From the NCBI RefSeq assembly GCF_032250955.1, contig NZ_JAVVES010000001.1:1-64000 (forward strand): a DNA stretch of 64,000 nucleotides. The letters run 5' to 3'. This stretch comes from Sulfuriflexus sp032250955 (lineage in GTDB: Bacteria > Pseudomonadota > Gammaproteobacteria > AKS1). The notes under the pieces were generated by a model. It saw nothing but the letters and a program-made list of their open reading frames with translations, was not told the origin of the DNA and did no database searches. This document shows, piece after piece, positions 36,778-46,743 of the stretch. The stretch's first letter is position 1. Each line of letters starts with the position of its first letter. Both the position numbers and the translations under genes were made by a program.

Positions 36778-37554
36778 TTATCGAACGATGCTGCGTTCAG
36801 CGTTGGCAATAAAGTCCGCGAAATATCGGGCCTCGGCGCAATCCGGCAAACGCGACTTCACTTCCTCGACGGCATCGGCCAGCTTCAGGCCGGACTTGTA
36901 GATAATCCGGTAGGCCTCACGCAGGCCCTTGATCGCCGAGTCGCTCAGGCCTCGCCGTTTCAGGCCGACACTGTTCAGGCCATGCGCCGCGGCCGGGTTA
37001 CCCGAGATAATGATATAAGGCGGGACGTCCTTGCTGACTCCGCAACCCATGCCACAAAAGCTGTAGGCGCCGACTTTGACAAACTGGTGAATCAGGGCAA
37101 AGCCGCCGAGGATGACATAATCCCCTATCTCGACATGACCACCCAGCGAGGCGCCATTGGCGAAAACGGTGTGGTTAGCGATATGGCAATCATGCGCCAC
37201 GTGCGAATAGGCCATCAGGAAATTATTATTCCCTACTGTGGTCAGGCCACCACCCTTTACGGTGCCACGGCTCAGGGTGCAGCTTTCACGAATGACATTG
37301 TCGTCACCAATCTCCAGCCGGGTGGGCTCGCCGCGATAGCCAAGGTCCTGGGGTGCCTCACCGATAGATGCGAACTGGTAGATCCTGTTGCGCTTGCCGA
37401 TCCGGGTCGGACCGTTAATGACCACGTGCGGGCCTATCCAGCTACCCTCACCGATCTCCACCTCCGGGCCGATAACAGAAAACGGGCCGACGCTGACGCC
37501 CGCCGCAAGTTTTGCATCAGGGTCGATAACGGCATGCGGATCAATCAGGCTCAT
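36778..37554 (-). CDS. lpxA: UDP-N-acetylglucosamine acyltransferase LpxA
   Basis: 258 aa. First step of lipid A synthesis. Left-handed beta-helix of hexapeptide repeats (IDPDAKLAAGVSVGPFSVIG onwards), with the catalytic His segment SHVAHDCHIANHTVFANG near residue 120 and a C-terminal helical domain. ATG 37554 was chosen because it overlaps the fabZ stop (ATGA) and gives the family's usual length; the longer reading adds six residues inside fabZ. Confidence 0.97.
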   Translation of the reverse strand: MSLIDPHAVIDPDAKLAAGVSVGPFSVIGPEVEIGEGSWIGPHVVINGPTRIGKRNRIYQFASIGEAPQDLGYRGEPTRLEIGDDNVIRESCTLSRGTVKGGGLTTVGNNNFLMAYSHVAHDCHIANHTVFANGASLGGHVEIGDYVILGGFALIHQFVKVGAYSFCGMGCGVSKDVPPYIIISGNPAAAHGLNSVGLKRRGLSDSAIKGLREAYRIIYKSGLKLADAVEEVKSRLPDCAEARYFADFIANAERSIVR

Positions 37555-37994
37555 ATGGATCGCTTGGCGCACATCAGATCGGCATTGGCGACGAGTTTGT
37601 CATCAACCTTCGCCTCGGCCTTGAACTTCCAGACCCCGCGCATTTCCCGCTCCACGGTGACGTAAAGATGCAATTGATCACCGGGCACAACAGGCTGCTT
37701 GAAACGCGCCTTATCGATGCCCACAAAATAATACAATGAACCGTCTTCCGGCAGTTCACCCATGGTAATGAAGGACAGGATACCGGTAGCCTGGGCCAGT
37801 GCCTCAAGGATCAGGACACCCGGCATTACCGGGTGATGCGGGAAGTGCCCCATGAAGTATGGCTCGTTGTAACTGATGTTCTTGATCGCATGCAAGGTCT
37901 TGCCCGGCGTATAGTCCAGCACCCTGTCAACCAGCAGGAACGGATAGCGATGTGGCAGATGCTTCATCACTTCATGAATATCAAGGGTGGGCAT
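37551..37994 (-). CDS. fabZ: 3-hydroxyacyl-[ACP] dehydratase FabZ
   Basis: 147 aa. Hot-dog fold dehydratase of fatty acid synthesis. Catalytic His and Glu are in GHFPHHPVMPGVLILEALAQ near residues 50-68; YPFLLVDRVL lies near the N-terminus. Placed between lpxD and lpxA, where it competes for the same hydroxyacyl-ACP pool. Confidence 0.98.
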   Translation of the reverse strand: MPTLDIHEVMKHLPHRYPFLLVDRVLDYTPGKTLHAIKNISYNEPYFMGHFPHHPVMPGVLILEALAQATGILSFITMGELPEDGSLYYFVGIDKARFKQPVVPGDQLHLYVTVEREMRGVWKFKAEAKVDDKLVANADLMCAKRSI

Positions 37995-38015
37995 GTAAGA
38001 CCTCTCAGTTCAAAA

Positions 38016-39035
38016 TTAGTAGTTATTCAATTTCTTTTCAATCTTCTGCAGGCGTTTGACCATCTCATCCAACTGCCCAAAGCGCACAAAATTCCTGCGC
38101 CACTTGCTATTGGTTTGCAATGGCGTACCCGATGAGTAGACACCTGCTTCAGTAATAGATTGCGTCACCAGTGACATGGCTGTAACGTGCACATTGTCAG
38201 CGATCTCCAGATGGCCGCTGATCCCGACGCCGCCGCCGATGGCACAGTAGCGTCCGATTCGGGTACTGCCGGCAATCCCCACACAGCCGGCAATCGCCGT
38301 GTGCGCGCCAATGTAAACATTGTGTGCAACCTGTATCTGGTTATCGAGTTTTACACCGTCTTCGATCACGGTATTGTCGAGGGAACCGCGGTCGATAGTG
38401 GTATTGGCACCTATCTCAACATCGTTACCAATGCTGACTGTGCCCAGCTGCGGTACTTTCAGCCACTCGCCGGCATCATTGACCAGTCCGAAACCGTCGC
38501 TGCCGATCACTGCACCGGGGTGGACCAGGACACGCTTACCGATACGCACATTATCACAGATACTGACGTTCGCCACGAGCCTGGAATCGTCGTCGATAAT
38601 ACTCCCGGCACCGATAACGCAGCCTGCGCCTATGATCACATGCCTGCCGATCCTGACATCATCAGCAATCACTGCCCGCGCGGCTACGGAGGCCGTGGGA
38701 TCAATCTGTGCACTAGCGGCCACGGTCGCATCACGATGGATGCCAGCTTCTACTCTGGCTTGCTGCTGAAACAGGTTAGCCACGCGGGCGAATAATAATT
38801 GCGGGTTTTCTGTTAGCAGGCAGGCGGTCGGCGACAAGTCGCAGTGTTCCGGTTTGAGAATGACTGCCGAGGCCCTGGTCCGGGCAAGTTCGTCAGCGTA
38901 ATGCCTGTCATAAAAAAAAGAAATCTGCCCGGGCCGGGCAGATTTGAGAGACGCGACCGCCTGTATACGGCAGTCTGCATCACCTTTTATGTCAGCATCA
39001 AAGCGTGTTGCCAATTCTCCTAGCGTTTGCGTCAC
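38016..39035 (-). CDS. lpxD: UDP-3-O-acylglucosamine N-acyltransferase LpxD
   Basis: 339 aa. Third step of lipid A synthesis. N-terminal uridine-binding domain (TLGELATRFDADIKGD), then a long hexapeptide-repeat helix; the catalytic His lies in QVAHNVYIGAHTAIAG near residue 240. C-terminal helix ends the protein. Follows skp by a short spacer in the bamA-skp-lpxD-fabZ-lpxA-lpxB operon. Confidence 0.97.
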   Translation of the reverse strand: MTQTLGELATRFDADIKGDADCRIQAVASLKSARPGQISFFYDRHYADELARTRASAVILKPEHCDLSPTACLLTENPQLLFARVANLFQQQARVEAGIHRDATVAASAQIDPTASVAARAVIADDVRIGRHVIIGAGCVIGAGSIIDDDSRLVANVSICDNVRIGKRVLVHPGAVIGSDGFGLVNDAGEWLKVPQLGTVSIGNDVEIGANTTIDRGSLDNTVIEDGVKLDNQIQVAHNVYIGAHTAIAGCVGIAGSTRIGRYCAIGGGVGISGHLEIADNVHVTAMSLVTQSITEAGVYSSGTPLQTNSKWRRNFVRFGQLDEMVKRLQKIEKKLNNY

Positions 39036-39057
39036 TGACTCATCCGTTCAATCTTGC

Positions 39058-39576
39058 TTATTTTTTGGCTTTCGCCTCATTTTGCAGGCGCTTCAGGATC
39101 ATGCCGGTCAGGTCAATATTCGGATTGGCAAAGGCGATACCTTCGTAAAGAATAAGGTCGTACTTTTCCTGCTTGCCAACCTGGGTAATCGCATCATTGA
39201 CATAGCGCAACAACTTGCCGCGTTCTTCATTACTCCGGAAGGTGCGATCTTCGCGCAACTCATCAAGCGCCCGGCGCAGGTCACGTTTTCTGCTCAGGAT
39301 GTCACGCTCCAGCTTGCGGCGCTCGGCCTCGGACATAATCGCACCATCACGGGCGAGTTTCTCCTCGTCCTGTTTTATCGCCTTCTGCTCTTTCAACAAC
39401 TTGTTATCGCGAGCGGAAAATTCCTTCTCCAGCTTGTTCAGGGCCACCTTGGCCTGCGGTGCCTCTTCCAGCAAACGGCTGGGATTAACCACACCAATCT
39501 TGAGATCCTGGGCCAGCCCCATTGTCGGCAACAGGCCAAGAACAGACACAAATAATACTTTCTTTAAGATTTTCAA
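39058..39576 (-). CDS. skp: Periplasmic chaperone Skp/OmpH
   Basis: 172 aa. Signal peptide of about 22 residues (KILKKVLFVSVLGLLPTMGLAQ), then DLKIGVVNPSRLLEEAPQAK at the start of the mature protein and a long Lys/Glu/Arg-rich coiled coil (about 45-110), the Skp tentacle. Carries unfolded outer-membrane proteins to the BAM complex; encoded directly after bamA. Confidence 0.93.
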   Translation of the reverse strand: MKILKKVLFVSVLGLLPTMGLAQDLKIGVVNPSRLLEEAPQAKVALNKLEKEFSARDNKLLKEQKAIKQDEEKLARDGAIMSEAERRKLERDILSRKRDLRRALDELREDRTFRSNEERGKLLRYVNDAITQVGKQEKYDLILYEGIAFANPNIDLTGMILKRLQNEAKAKK

Positions 39577-39622
39577 TATTCTGCTCCGGTTTTCCGGTTT
39601 TGACTAAAGATACTGTAACACA

Positions 39623-41953
39623 TCAGAATCCACCACCGAAGGTGAACTGGAAGGCCTTTGTATCATCACCAGGTTGGTCATTAAATGGCGCGGCCAGGCT
39701 GAATGACAGAGCCCCGAAAGGCGACAGCCAGGTCACACCGAGGCCAGCCGCATAACGCAGTTCATCAAACTCGAAATCCTCATTGGTACCATAAACATTG
39801 CCAGCATCGACAAAGGCCGAAAAGCGCCAGGAGCGGGTATCTTTTACAAAAGGTACGGGGAAAATCAGCTCGGCACTGGCTACCGTCTTCAGGTTGCCAC
39901 CAAGGGGGTCACCAAAACTGGCACTTGTGGCATCCCTGATTTTCGGTCCCAGGGTATTGTCCTCGTAGCCGCGTACCGAGCGTGCGCCCCCGGCGAGAAA
40001 GTTTTCAAAGAACGGCAGGCTGTTGGTGGAGCCATAGCCATCCCCGTAACCCACCTCACCTTTCAAACCCAGGGTAAGGTTACGCGTCAGTTTGAAAAAA
40101 CGCTGGTTCAGGTAGGTAAACTTGTAGTACTCAAGGTCGCCACCCGGCAGGGCAATCTCACCACTGATGCGCTGGATACCGCCGCGGTCCGGGAAAATCG
40201 CCCGGTTTCGCGTGTCGTTGGCAAATGACATATTCAGGGTAAAGGTATCAAAGCCTGCCGAATCGCCAACTGCCAAAGAGTTATTGTCCTCCTTGAGACT
40301 ACCCAGTTCATCAAGGAAGTCCTGTGGGGTATTGAAATTGGTATTAATCGTGGTTCGCGAATAGCCTATGCCCAGGGAAACGCGTTCAAACTCGGTAATC
40401 GGAATACCGAATGACATCGAACCGGAGAACACATCCGAGGTGTAGCTGGCCAGGTTAGCCTCGGCCGCATCGGTTTCGCGATAAAGCATGTTAAAGCCGC
40501 GACTGACACCATCTTCGGTCCAGTAAGGATTCACATAACCAAAACGGTAGACCCTGTTGATCTCACTGTTATCAAAACCTACAGAGATACGCTTGCCGCT
40601 GCCGAGGAAGTTATCCTGACTGACACTGGCATTAAAGATCACACCCTGGGAATCTGAGTAACCGATACCGGCCAGCAGGTTTCCTGAAGGCTTTTCCTTG
40701 ACCTTGTAGTTCACGTCTACCTGGTCTGTGGTGCCGGGCACCGCCGGTGTTTCTACTTCCACTTCGTCAAAATAACCGAGCGTGTCCAGACGCACCTTGG
40801 AACGTTCAACGTTAGCGGTTGAGATCCAGGCACTTTCGAACTGGCGCATTTCCCGGCGCAGTACCTCGTCACGGGTCTGGGTGTTGCCGCTAAAGTTGAT
40901 GCGACGTACATAGACACGTTTGCCCGGGTCGACGAAGAAGGTCAGTTCAACCTGCTTTTCCTCTTCGAGGATTTCCGGCACCACGTTGACGTTGGCAAAG
41001 GCATAACCCTCTTCGCCGAGACGGTTGGTGATCTTTTCACTGGTTTCGGTGGCTCGGCGCCGCGAGAAAATATCGCCCTTTTGTATTATAAACAGCGGGA
41101 AGAGCTCTTTCGGCTCAACAACCAGATCCCCTGCCAGCTTGACGCTCTTGACCGTAAACTTCTCACCCTCGGTAATATTAATGGTGATGTAGACATCTCG
41201 CTTGTCCGGTGTGATCGAAACCTGGGTCGAATCGATATTGAAGTTGATATAACCCCGGTTCAGGTAGTAGGAACGCAGGCGCTCCAGGTCGGCAGCCAGC
41301 TTCTGTTTTGAATACTGATCAGTGTCTGTATAAAAAGAGAACAGCGTGGGCGTGCTCAGTTCAAATTCATCCAGCAAGGTTTCATCGTCATAGTCAGTAT
41401 TGCCGACGATATTTATCTGGTGGATTTTTGCCACCGTACCTTCCGAAATATCAATAGTAATGCCTACACGGTTACGCTCAAGGGGCGTGACAGTCGTTTC
41501 CATTTTGACGCCGTACTTGCCCTGGCTAAAATAGATACGCTGCAGTTCCTGCTCAACCTTGTCGAGAAGAGATTTGTCAAAAACCCGGCCAACGGCAAAG
41601 CCGATTTCCTTCAGGCCTTCAGTGAGAGCCTCCTCCTCAATGGACTTGTTGCCGTTGTAGTCGATACTGGCAATGGCCGGGCGCTCGATAACAAAGACAA
41701 TCAGCACACCGTTTTCACGTTCCAGGCGCACGTCTTTGAAAAAGCCGGTCTTGAACAAGGCACGGATGGTTTCTGCTGAAGCCCGGTCATCCAGGGTTTC
41801 GCCTACCTTGACCGGAAGGTAGTTGAATACCGTGCCTGCTGCGATGCGCTGCAGACCTTCGACACGAATATCCTTGATAACAAATGCTTCGTTTGCCCAG
41901 ACATGCTGGCCAGGACCTGCCATCAGCAGGAGAATGAGAATTAGTCTTTTCAT
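39623..41953 (-). CDS. bamA: Outer membrane assembly factor BamA
   Basis: 776 aa. Signal peptide of about 20 residues (ending VWA), five POTRA domains at about residues 22-420, and a 16-strand Omp85 barrel with the conserved VRGYEDNTLGP (VRGF/Y motif) near residue 655. It ends with phenylalanine (FTFGGGF), the outer-membrane signature. Essential for outer-membrane protein insertion. Between rseP and skp. Confidence 0.98.
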   Translation of the reverse strand: MKRLILILLLMAGPGQHVWANEAFVIKDIRVEGLQRIAAGTVFNYLPVKVGETLDDRASAETIRALFKTGFFKDVRLERENGVLIVFVIERPAIASIDYNGNKSIEEEALTEGLKEIGFAVGRVFDKSLLDKVEQELQRIYFSQGKYGVKMETTVTPLERNRVGITIDISEGTVAKIHQINIVGNTDYDDETLLDEFELSTPTLFSFYTDTDQYSKQKLAADLERLRSYYLNRGYINFNIDSTQVSITPDKRDVYITINITEGEKFTVKSVKLAGDLVVEPKELFPLFIIQKGDIFSRRRATETSEKITNRLGEEGYAFANVNVVPEILEEEKQVELTFFVDPGKRVYVRRINFSGNTQTRDEVLRREMRQFESAWISTANVERSKVRLDTLGYFDEVEVETPAVPGTTDQVDVNYKVKEKPSGNLLAGIGYSDSQGVIFNASVSQDNFLGSGKRISVGFDNSEINRVYRFGYVNPYWTEDGVSRGFNMLYRETDAAEANLASYTSDVFSGSMSFGIPITEFERVSLGIGYSRTTINTNFNTPQDFLDELGSLKEDNNSLAVGDSAGFDTFTLNMSFANDTRNRAIFPDRGGIQRISGEIALPGGDLEYYKFTYLNQRFFKLTRNLTLGLKGEVGYGDGYGSTNSLPFFENFLAGGARSVRGYEDNTLGPKIRDATSASFGDPLGGNLKTVASAELIFPVPFVKDTRSWRFSAFVDAGNVYGTNEDFEFDELRYAAGLGVTWLSPFGALSFSLAAPFNDQPGDDTKAFQFTFGGGF

Positions 41954-42000
41954 TACTGAATGTTACTGCTTCTTGTTTTATAGTTTTTAATTAGCGAGAG

Positions 42001-43365
42001 TTAAAACAATCGCGTGACATCATTATAAACGGCCAGCATCATCAACATCGCCAGAATGACCAGACCTATCTGTTGTCCCAGCAACTGGGTCTTTTCCGAT
42101 ACCGGACTGCCTTTCACCAGTTCCACCAGGTAGTACATAAGGTGTCCGCCATCGAGCACCGGAATGGGTAAAAGATTCAACACCCCGAGGCTGACGCTGA
42201 CAATGGCGATAAACGCCAGAAACTGCACCAGACCTATGCTCGCTGACTGCCCTGCATACTGGGCAATCGTTATCGGGCCGCTGATATTCTTGACGGAGAC
42301 TTCCCCCACCAGCATTTTCCCCAACATACGCAATGTCAGCAGGCTGACCTGTGCCGTCTTCTCCAGTGCCGGCCCAACGGCCATCAGCGGGGAATATTGT
42401 AGCACAGACCTCAGTTCCGGCGAGATACCTTGCGGCGGTCTGGCGACGGCACCGATATATCCGTAACTTACTGAATCATCAGACTTATTACCAATGACGA
42501 GATTGATCTGCTGAACTTCCCCGTCCCGCAGGACATTTACCTGCACCTCTTCGCCGGGGCGTTTTTGCAAATACTGCACCCACTCACGCCAGTCTTTAAT
42601 TGCCTGTCCATCCACCGCAATAACCTTGTCGTCCGCGCGTAACCCCGCCCGGGCGGCCGGCTCGCCTTCGAGCACACTATCTATCACCGCGGGCCAGACC
42701 GGCAGATAGGGGCGAATACCGATAGCCGTCACAATATTGCCCTTGCTCATGTCCGCGGACAATCCCTGCAGGTTGATATGGCGAACCGTTTGCTGCTGGT
42801 CCTCGTCCGTCACCGTGACCTTTACTCTTGCATTTTGATCGAGCACGGCCTCGATAAGCTCCAGACCAATAACATCCCAATTGACTGTCTTCACCTCATC
42901 GACAGCGATAATCTGCTCACCACTTTGCAGGCCCGCCTGCGCGGCCCGCGATGTTGGTTCGACCTCACCGATAATTGGCTTGATCCCCTCTATCCCGATA
43001 ATGAAAACCACCCAGTAGACCAGCGCGGCGAGAATAAAGTTAAACAGCGGACCGGCGACGACCACGGCCATGCGCGTGGCTAATGGTTTACGATTGAACG
43101 CATACGGGAGCTCCTTCTCTGCCACCGGCTCGTTACGCTCATCAAGCATCTTCACGTAACCACCGAGGGGGATTTGCGCTATGACATATTCCGTATCGTC
43201 ACGTTTACCCTGCCAGCGAAACAGCGGTTTGCCAAAACCAATGGAGAAGCGCGTCACCTTGACACCGAGTTTTCTGGCGACCCAGAAATGACCATACTCG
43301 TGGAAGGTAACCAGGATGCCGATCACCACGATAAAGGAAAGAATAGAGAAGAGAACTTCAAACAT
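42001..43365 (-). CDS. rseP: Site-2 protease RseP
   Basis: 454 aa. Intramembrane zinc protease of the sigma-E stress pathway. HEYGH at residues 22-26 supplies the zinc ligands and the third is in PVLDGGHLMYYLVE near residue 400; two tandem PDZ domains lie between (GEVEPTSRAAQAGLQ and DSVLEGEPAARAGLR). About four transmembrane segments. ATG 43365 (MFEVLFSIL) was chosen because it follows the dxr stop; the longer reading lies inside dxr. Confidence 0.97.
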   Translation of the reverse strand: MFEVLFSILSFIVVIGILVTFHEYGHFWVARKLGVKVTRFSIGFGKPLFRWQGKRDDTEYVIAQIPLGGYVKMLDERNEPVAEKELPYAFNRKPLATRMAVVVAGPLFNFILAALVYWVVFIIGIEGIKPIIGEVEPTSRAAQAGLQSGEQIIAVDEVKTVNWDVIGLELIEAVLDQNARVKVTVTDEDQQQTVRHINLQGLSADMSKGNIVTAIGIRPYLPVWPAVIDSVLEGEPAARAGLRADDKVIAVDGQAIKDWREWVQYLQKRPGEEVQVNVLRDGEVQQINLVIGNKSDDSVSYGYIGAVARPPQGISPELRSVLQYSPLMAVGPALEKTAQVSLLTLRMLGKMLVGEVSVKNISGPITIAQYAGQSASIGLVQFLAFIAIVSVSLGVLNLLPIPVLDGGHLMYYLVELVKGSPVSEKTQLLGQQIGLVILAMLMMLAVYNDVTRLF

Positions 43366-43369
43366 ATAA

Positions 43370-44563
43370 TTATGATGCCGTATGGCGTTCAGGAGAATTG
43401 ATACAGGCCATCGCCACTTCCCTGGCATGTGTATCAGCATTCAGTATGGTGTCGAGAGATTCTGCTTCGACAAAGCTTATTGACTGCATACAGGTCTCGA
43501 TGACCCCGGCAATAGCGGTAAACGCCAGTTGTCCCTGCAGGAAAGCCTCAACCGCCACTTCATTGGCAGCATTGAGAATGGTGCTTGCCGTGCCCCCTGC
43601 CCTGATGGCCTCATCCGCCAGGCGCAAACAGGGAAAGCGTTGCAGATCGGGGCGCTCGAAATTGAGTTGACCGATAGTGACTATATCCAGCGCCGCCACT
43701 CCGGAATCGATCCGCCGCGGCCATGCCAGGGCATGTGCGATCGGGGTACGCATGTCCGGATTGCCTAGCTGTGCCAACACCGAACCATCGAGGTAATCGA
43801 CCATGGAGTGAATAACGCTTTCCTTGTGCACCACGATCTCGATCGTGTCCGGCCCAACATCAAACAGCCAGCAGGCCTCGATCAGTTCCAGCCCCTTGTT
43901 CATCATGGTCGCTGAATCGACCGATATCTTGCGGCCCATGCTCCAGTTAGGATGGGCAATCGCCTGTTCCGGGGTTACACCGGCAAGCTGTTCCACCGGG
44001 ATATCCCGAAACGGGCCGCCGGAGCCGGTCAAGAGGATACGGCGAACCCCCTGGGCATCCATGCCCGCCCGGTAACCCTGCGGCATGCACTGGAAGATGG
44101 CATTGTGCTCGCTATCGATGGGTAACAACTCGGCACCATGCTCACGCACCGCCTGCATGAACAGGTGCCCGGACATGACCAGCGCCTCTTTATTCGCCAG
44201 CAATATCCGCTTGCCGGCACGCGCGGCGGCAAGCGTTGGCAACAGCCCGGCGGCACCAACGATGGCCGCCATTACATAATCGGTCTGCGGCAGGGCGGCG
44301 ACGCGCTCCAGACCCTCGCTGCCGGCAAGCACCTCTACTGCCAGCCCCTCGGCCTGCACCTGCCCGGCGAGGCGGGCGGCGGCAGATGGATCCGCCATGA
44401 CCGCATAGGCCGGGGCAAACTCACGGCACTGGGCCAGCAATCGCTCGACATCACGATTAGCCGTCAGGGCGACGACCTGATAATCACCGGCATGGGCGCG
44501 CACCACATCCAGCGTGCTGATCCCTATCGAACCTGTCGCACCGAGGATGGTGATACCTTTCAT
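43370..44563 (-). CDS. dxr: 1-deoxy-D-xylulose 5-phosphate reductoisomerase
   Basis: 397 aa. Second step of the MEP pathway. NADPH motif GATGSIGISTLDVV at the N-terminus, metal and substrate residues in LLPIDSEHNAIFQ and GPFRD, and SVDSATMMNKGLELIEA. Overlaps cdsA by four bases. With ispD and ispF, three MEP-pathway genes lie in this window. Confidence 0.98.
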   Translation of the reverse strand: MKGITILGATGSIGISTLDVVRAHAGDYQVVALTANRDVERLLAQCREFAPAYAVMADPSAAARLAGQVQAEGLAVEVLAGSEGLERVAALPQTDYVMAAIVGAAGLLPTLAAARAGKRILLANKEALVMSGHLFMQAVREHGAELLPIDSEHNAIFQCMPQGYRAGMDAQGVRRILLTGSGGPFRDIPVEQLAGVTPEQAIAHPNWSMGRKISVDSATMMNKGLELIEACWLFDVGPDTIEIVVHKESVIHSMVDYLDGSVLAQLGNPDMRTPIAHALAWPRRIDSGVAALDIVTIGQLNFERPDLQRFPCLRLADEAIRAGGTASTILNAANEVAVEAFLQGQLAFTAIAGVIETCMQSISFVEAESLDTILNADTHAREVAMACINSPERHTAS

Positions 44564-45387
44564 AACAGCATATCCTTGATCAGATAACCAGCAACAAAGA
44601 CGGGGGCCGCGGCGGTGAGACTGTCGAGCCGGTCCATTGCGCCACCATGGCCGGGTAACAACTGGCCGCTATCCTTGATACCGCTGACGCGCTTAAAGAC
44701 ACTCTCCAGCAGGTCTCCATATATAGAGAGCATGACGGCGAGCATGGCGATGATAATAAAGGCGGGTTGCTCGACTGACGGTATATCGGTCAGCAGAACC
44801 CAGAAACCGACTACTAACAGGCTCAGCAACAGGCCACCCAGCACCCCTTCCCAGCTTTTGCCTGGGCTTATCGCCGGTGCCAGCTTGTGCTTGCCGAAAC
44901 GACGCCCTGCAAAATAGGCACCGCTGTCCGCCGCCCAGACCAGGCAGAACACCAGTAACACACTGCTCGCTTGCGAGTCGTGCAACAACACCAGTGCCAG
45001 CCAGGTGGAGACAATGAGCAATGCGCCTACCACGAGACTCACCACATGGTAGGCAGGTGCGGATAAGGCCGACACCCGGCGGGTAATATCGAATAACAAG
45101 GCGATGATCACAACTGCCCAGAAAGCGGCCGCGACCAGCATGACGGCATCAGTAACCATATTAATATTGATACTGAACCACACGGCGACCAGCAGCAGGT
45201 CGAGCACCAGCACCCAGGCAAGCCGGGCCAGCAGGGAATTCAGCCGGGCCAGGGCACTCCACTCCCAGGCGGCAAAATTGAGGACAACCGCCCACAACAG
45301 GGCAAAGGCGGGATTCGGCAAATAGAAGATCGCCAGGATGACCAGCGGCAGTAGCAGCAGCGCAGTCAGGATGCGTTTTTCAAGCAT
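44560..45387 (-). CDS. cdsA: Phosphatidate cytidylyltransferase
   Basis: 275 aa, about eight transmembrane segments. Makes CDP-diacylglycerol from CTP and phosphatidate. The CdsA signature is complete near the C-terminus: SVFKRVSGIKDSGQLLPGHG followed by GAMDRLDS. ATG 45387 (MLEKRIL) was chosen because it follows the uppS stop; upstream codons fall inside uppS. Confidence 0.97.
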   Translation of the reverse strand: MLEKRILTALLLLPLVILAIFYLPNPAFALLWAVVLNFAAWEWSALARLNSLLARLAWVLVLDLLLVAVWFSININMVTDAVMLVAAAFWAVVIIALLFDITRRVSALSAPAYHVVSLVVGALLIVSTWLALVLLHDSQASSVLLVFCLVWAADSGAYFAGRRFGKHKLAPAISPGKSWEGVLGGLLLSLLVVGFWVLLTDIPSVEQPAFIIIAMLAVMLSIYGDLLESVFKRVSGIKDSGQLLPGHGGAMDRLDSLTAAAPVFVAGYLIKDMLL

Positions 45388-45388
45388 A

Positions 45389-46141
45389 TCAGGCTTTCTC
45401 CACTTGCTCGGCGGTGCGGCCAAAACGGCGCTGTCGCCCGGCATAGTCACGCATTGCCGCGGCCAGGTGAGACTTGTCAAAATCAGGCCACAAGGTGTCG
45501 GTGAAATACAGTTCGGTATAGGCTAACTGCCAGAGCAGGAAATTGCTAATACGCTGTTCCCCGCCGGTACGGATAAACAAATCCGGCTCCGGCAAATCTG
45601 ACAGTGACAAATGCCGCAGGAACTGCTCTTCATCAATGCCCTGGTTGCCGGTAACGGCCTGTCGTGCTGCCTGCAGAATATCCCAGCGGCCGCCATAATT
45701 CGCGGCTATCGACAACGTCATGCCATCGTTACCGGCGGTCAGCGTTTCTACTTCATCAATGCGCTTCTGCAGCTTGTCACTGAAGGCCGTGCGATCGCCA
45801 ATCACCCGCATGCGAATATTATTCTCATGCAAGGAGGCTGCCTCTTCGCGCAGGGCACTGATAAACAGGTTCATGAGCAGATCCACCTCCGTCCGCGGGC
45901 GTTTCCAGTTCTCACTACTGAAGGCAAACAGGGTTAAGGCATCAAGATGAAAGTTGGCACAAACCTCCACCGCCATGCGTGCCGATTTCACACCTGACTT
46001 GTGGCCGGCAAAACGGGGGAGATGTCGTTGCTGCGCCCAGCGGCCGTTACCATCCATAATAATGGCAATATGCCGGGGCAATTCCAGTCGGGCAGGAAAA
46101 ATGTCTTCGCAGGAGTGACTGATGTGGGAGGCATCGCTCAT
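45389..46141 (-). CDS. uppS: Undecaprenyl diphosphate synthase
   Basis: 250 aa. cis-Prenyltransferase producing the C55 carrier lipid for peptidoglycan and LPS. HIAIIMDGNGRWAQ holds the catalytic Asp, followed by GHKSGVKSAR, and LFIRTGGEQRISNFLLWQLAYTEL is the C-terminal signature. Normal length. Confidence 0.98.
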   Translation of the reverse strand: MSDASHISHSCEDIFPARLELPRHIAIIMDGNGRWAQQRHLPRFAGHKSGVKSARMAVEVCANFHLDALTLFAFSSENWKRPRTEVDLLMNLFISALREEAASLHENNIRMRVIGDRTAFSDKLQKRIDEVETLTAGNDGMTLSIAANYGGRWDILQAARQAVTGNQGIDEEQFLRHLSLSDLPEPDLFIRTGGEQRISNFLLWQLAYTELYFTDTLWPDFDKSHLAAAMRDYAGRQRRFGRTAEQVEKA

Positions 46142-46174
46142 GACGTTGTCATGTTATTCGGGAAAACCGCCCGC

Positions 46175-46732
46175 CTAGATTTCCATGAGGTCTTTTTCTT
46201 TTTCCTCGAGGAGTTTGTCGATATCGACAATCTTCTGATCGGTGAGCTTCTGTATCAACTCGCTGCCGCGACGCTCATCATCTTCACTTATCTCTTTTTC
46301 CTTTTGCAGTGCCTTGAGGTCACTGTTGGCATCACGCCGGATATTGCGTACCGCAACGCGGGACGATTCGACTTCCTGGCGTACCAGGCGAATCATTTCC
46401 TTGCGACGTTCTTCGGTGAGCGGTGGGAGCGGGATACGAATCACTTCACCGGCGGTTACCGGGTTGAGGCCCAGACCGGAATCCATAATCGCCTTTTCGA
46501 TAGGCTTGACCATAGACTTGTCCCAGGGGGTTACCGTCAGACTACGTGCATCACCCACCGAGATATTGGCCACCTGGTTGAGTGGTGTTTCGCTGCCGTA
46601 ACAGGATACCTGGATGTGCTCAACCAGACCGGTGCTGGCACGCCCTGTACGCATCTTACTCAAGTCATTCTTCAAGGCCTCAATGGTCTTGCCCATACGA
46701 ACTTCTGCATCTTTGAGTATATCGTCAATCAC
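46175..46732 (-). CDS. frr: Ribosome recycling factor
   Basis: 185 aa, the family's fixed length. Splits post-termination ribosomes with EF-G. KMRTGRAST near residue 26 and the helical PLPPLTEERRKEMIRLVRQE segment are conserved. Follows pyrH by 11 bases. Confidence 0.98.
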   Translation of the reverse strand: MIDDILKDAEVRMGKTIEALKNDLSKMRTGRASTGLVEHIQVSCYGSETPLNQVANISVGDARSLTVTPWDKSMVKPIEKAIMDSGLGLNPVTAGEVIRIPLPPLTEERRKEMIRLVRQEVESSRVAVRNIRRDANSDLKALQKEKEISEDDERRGSELIQKLTDQKIVDIDKLLEEKEKDLMEI

Positions 46733-46743
46733 GCCGCACTCCC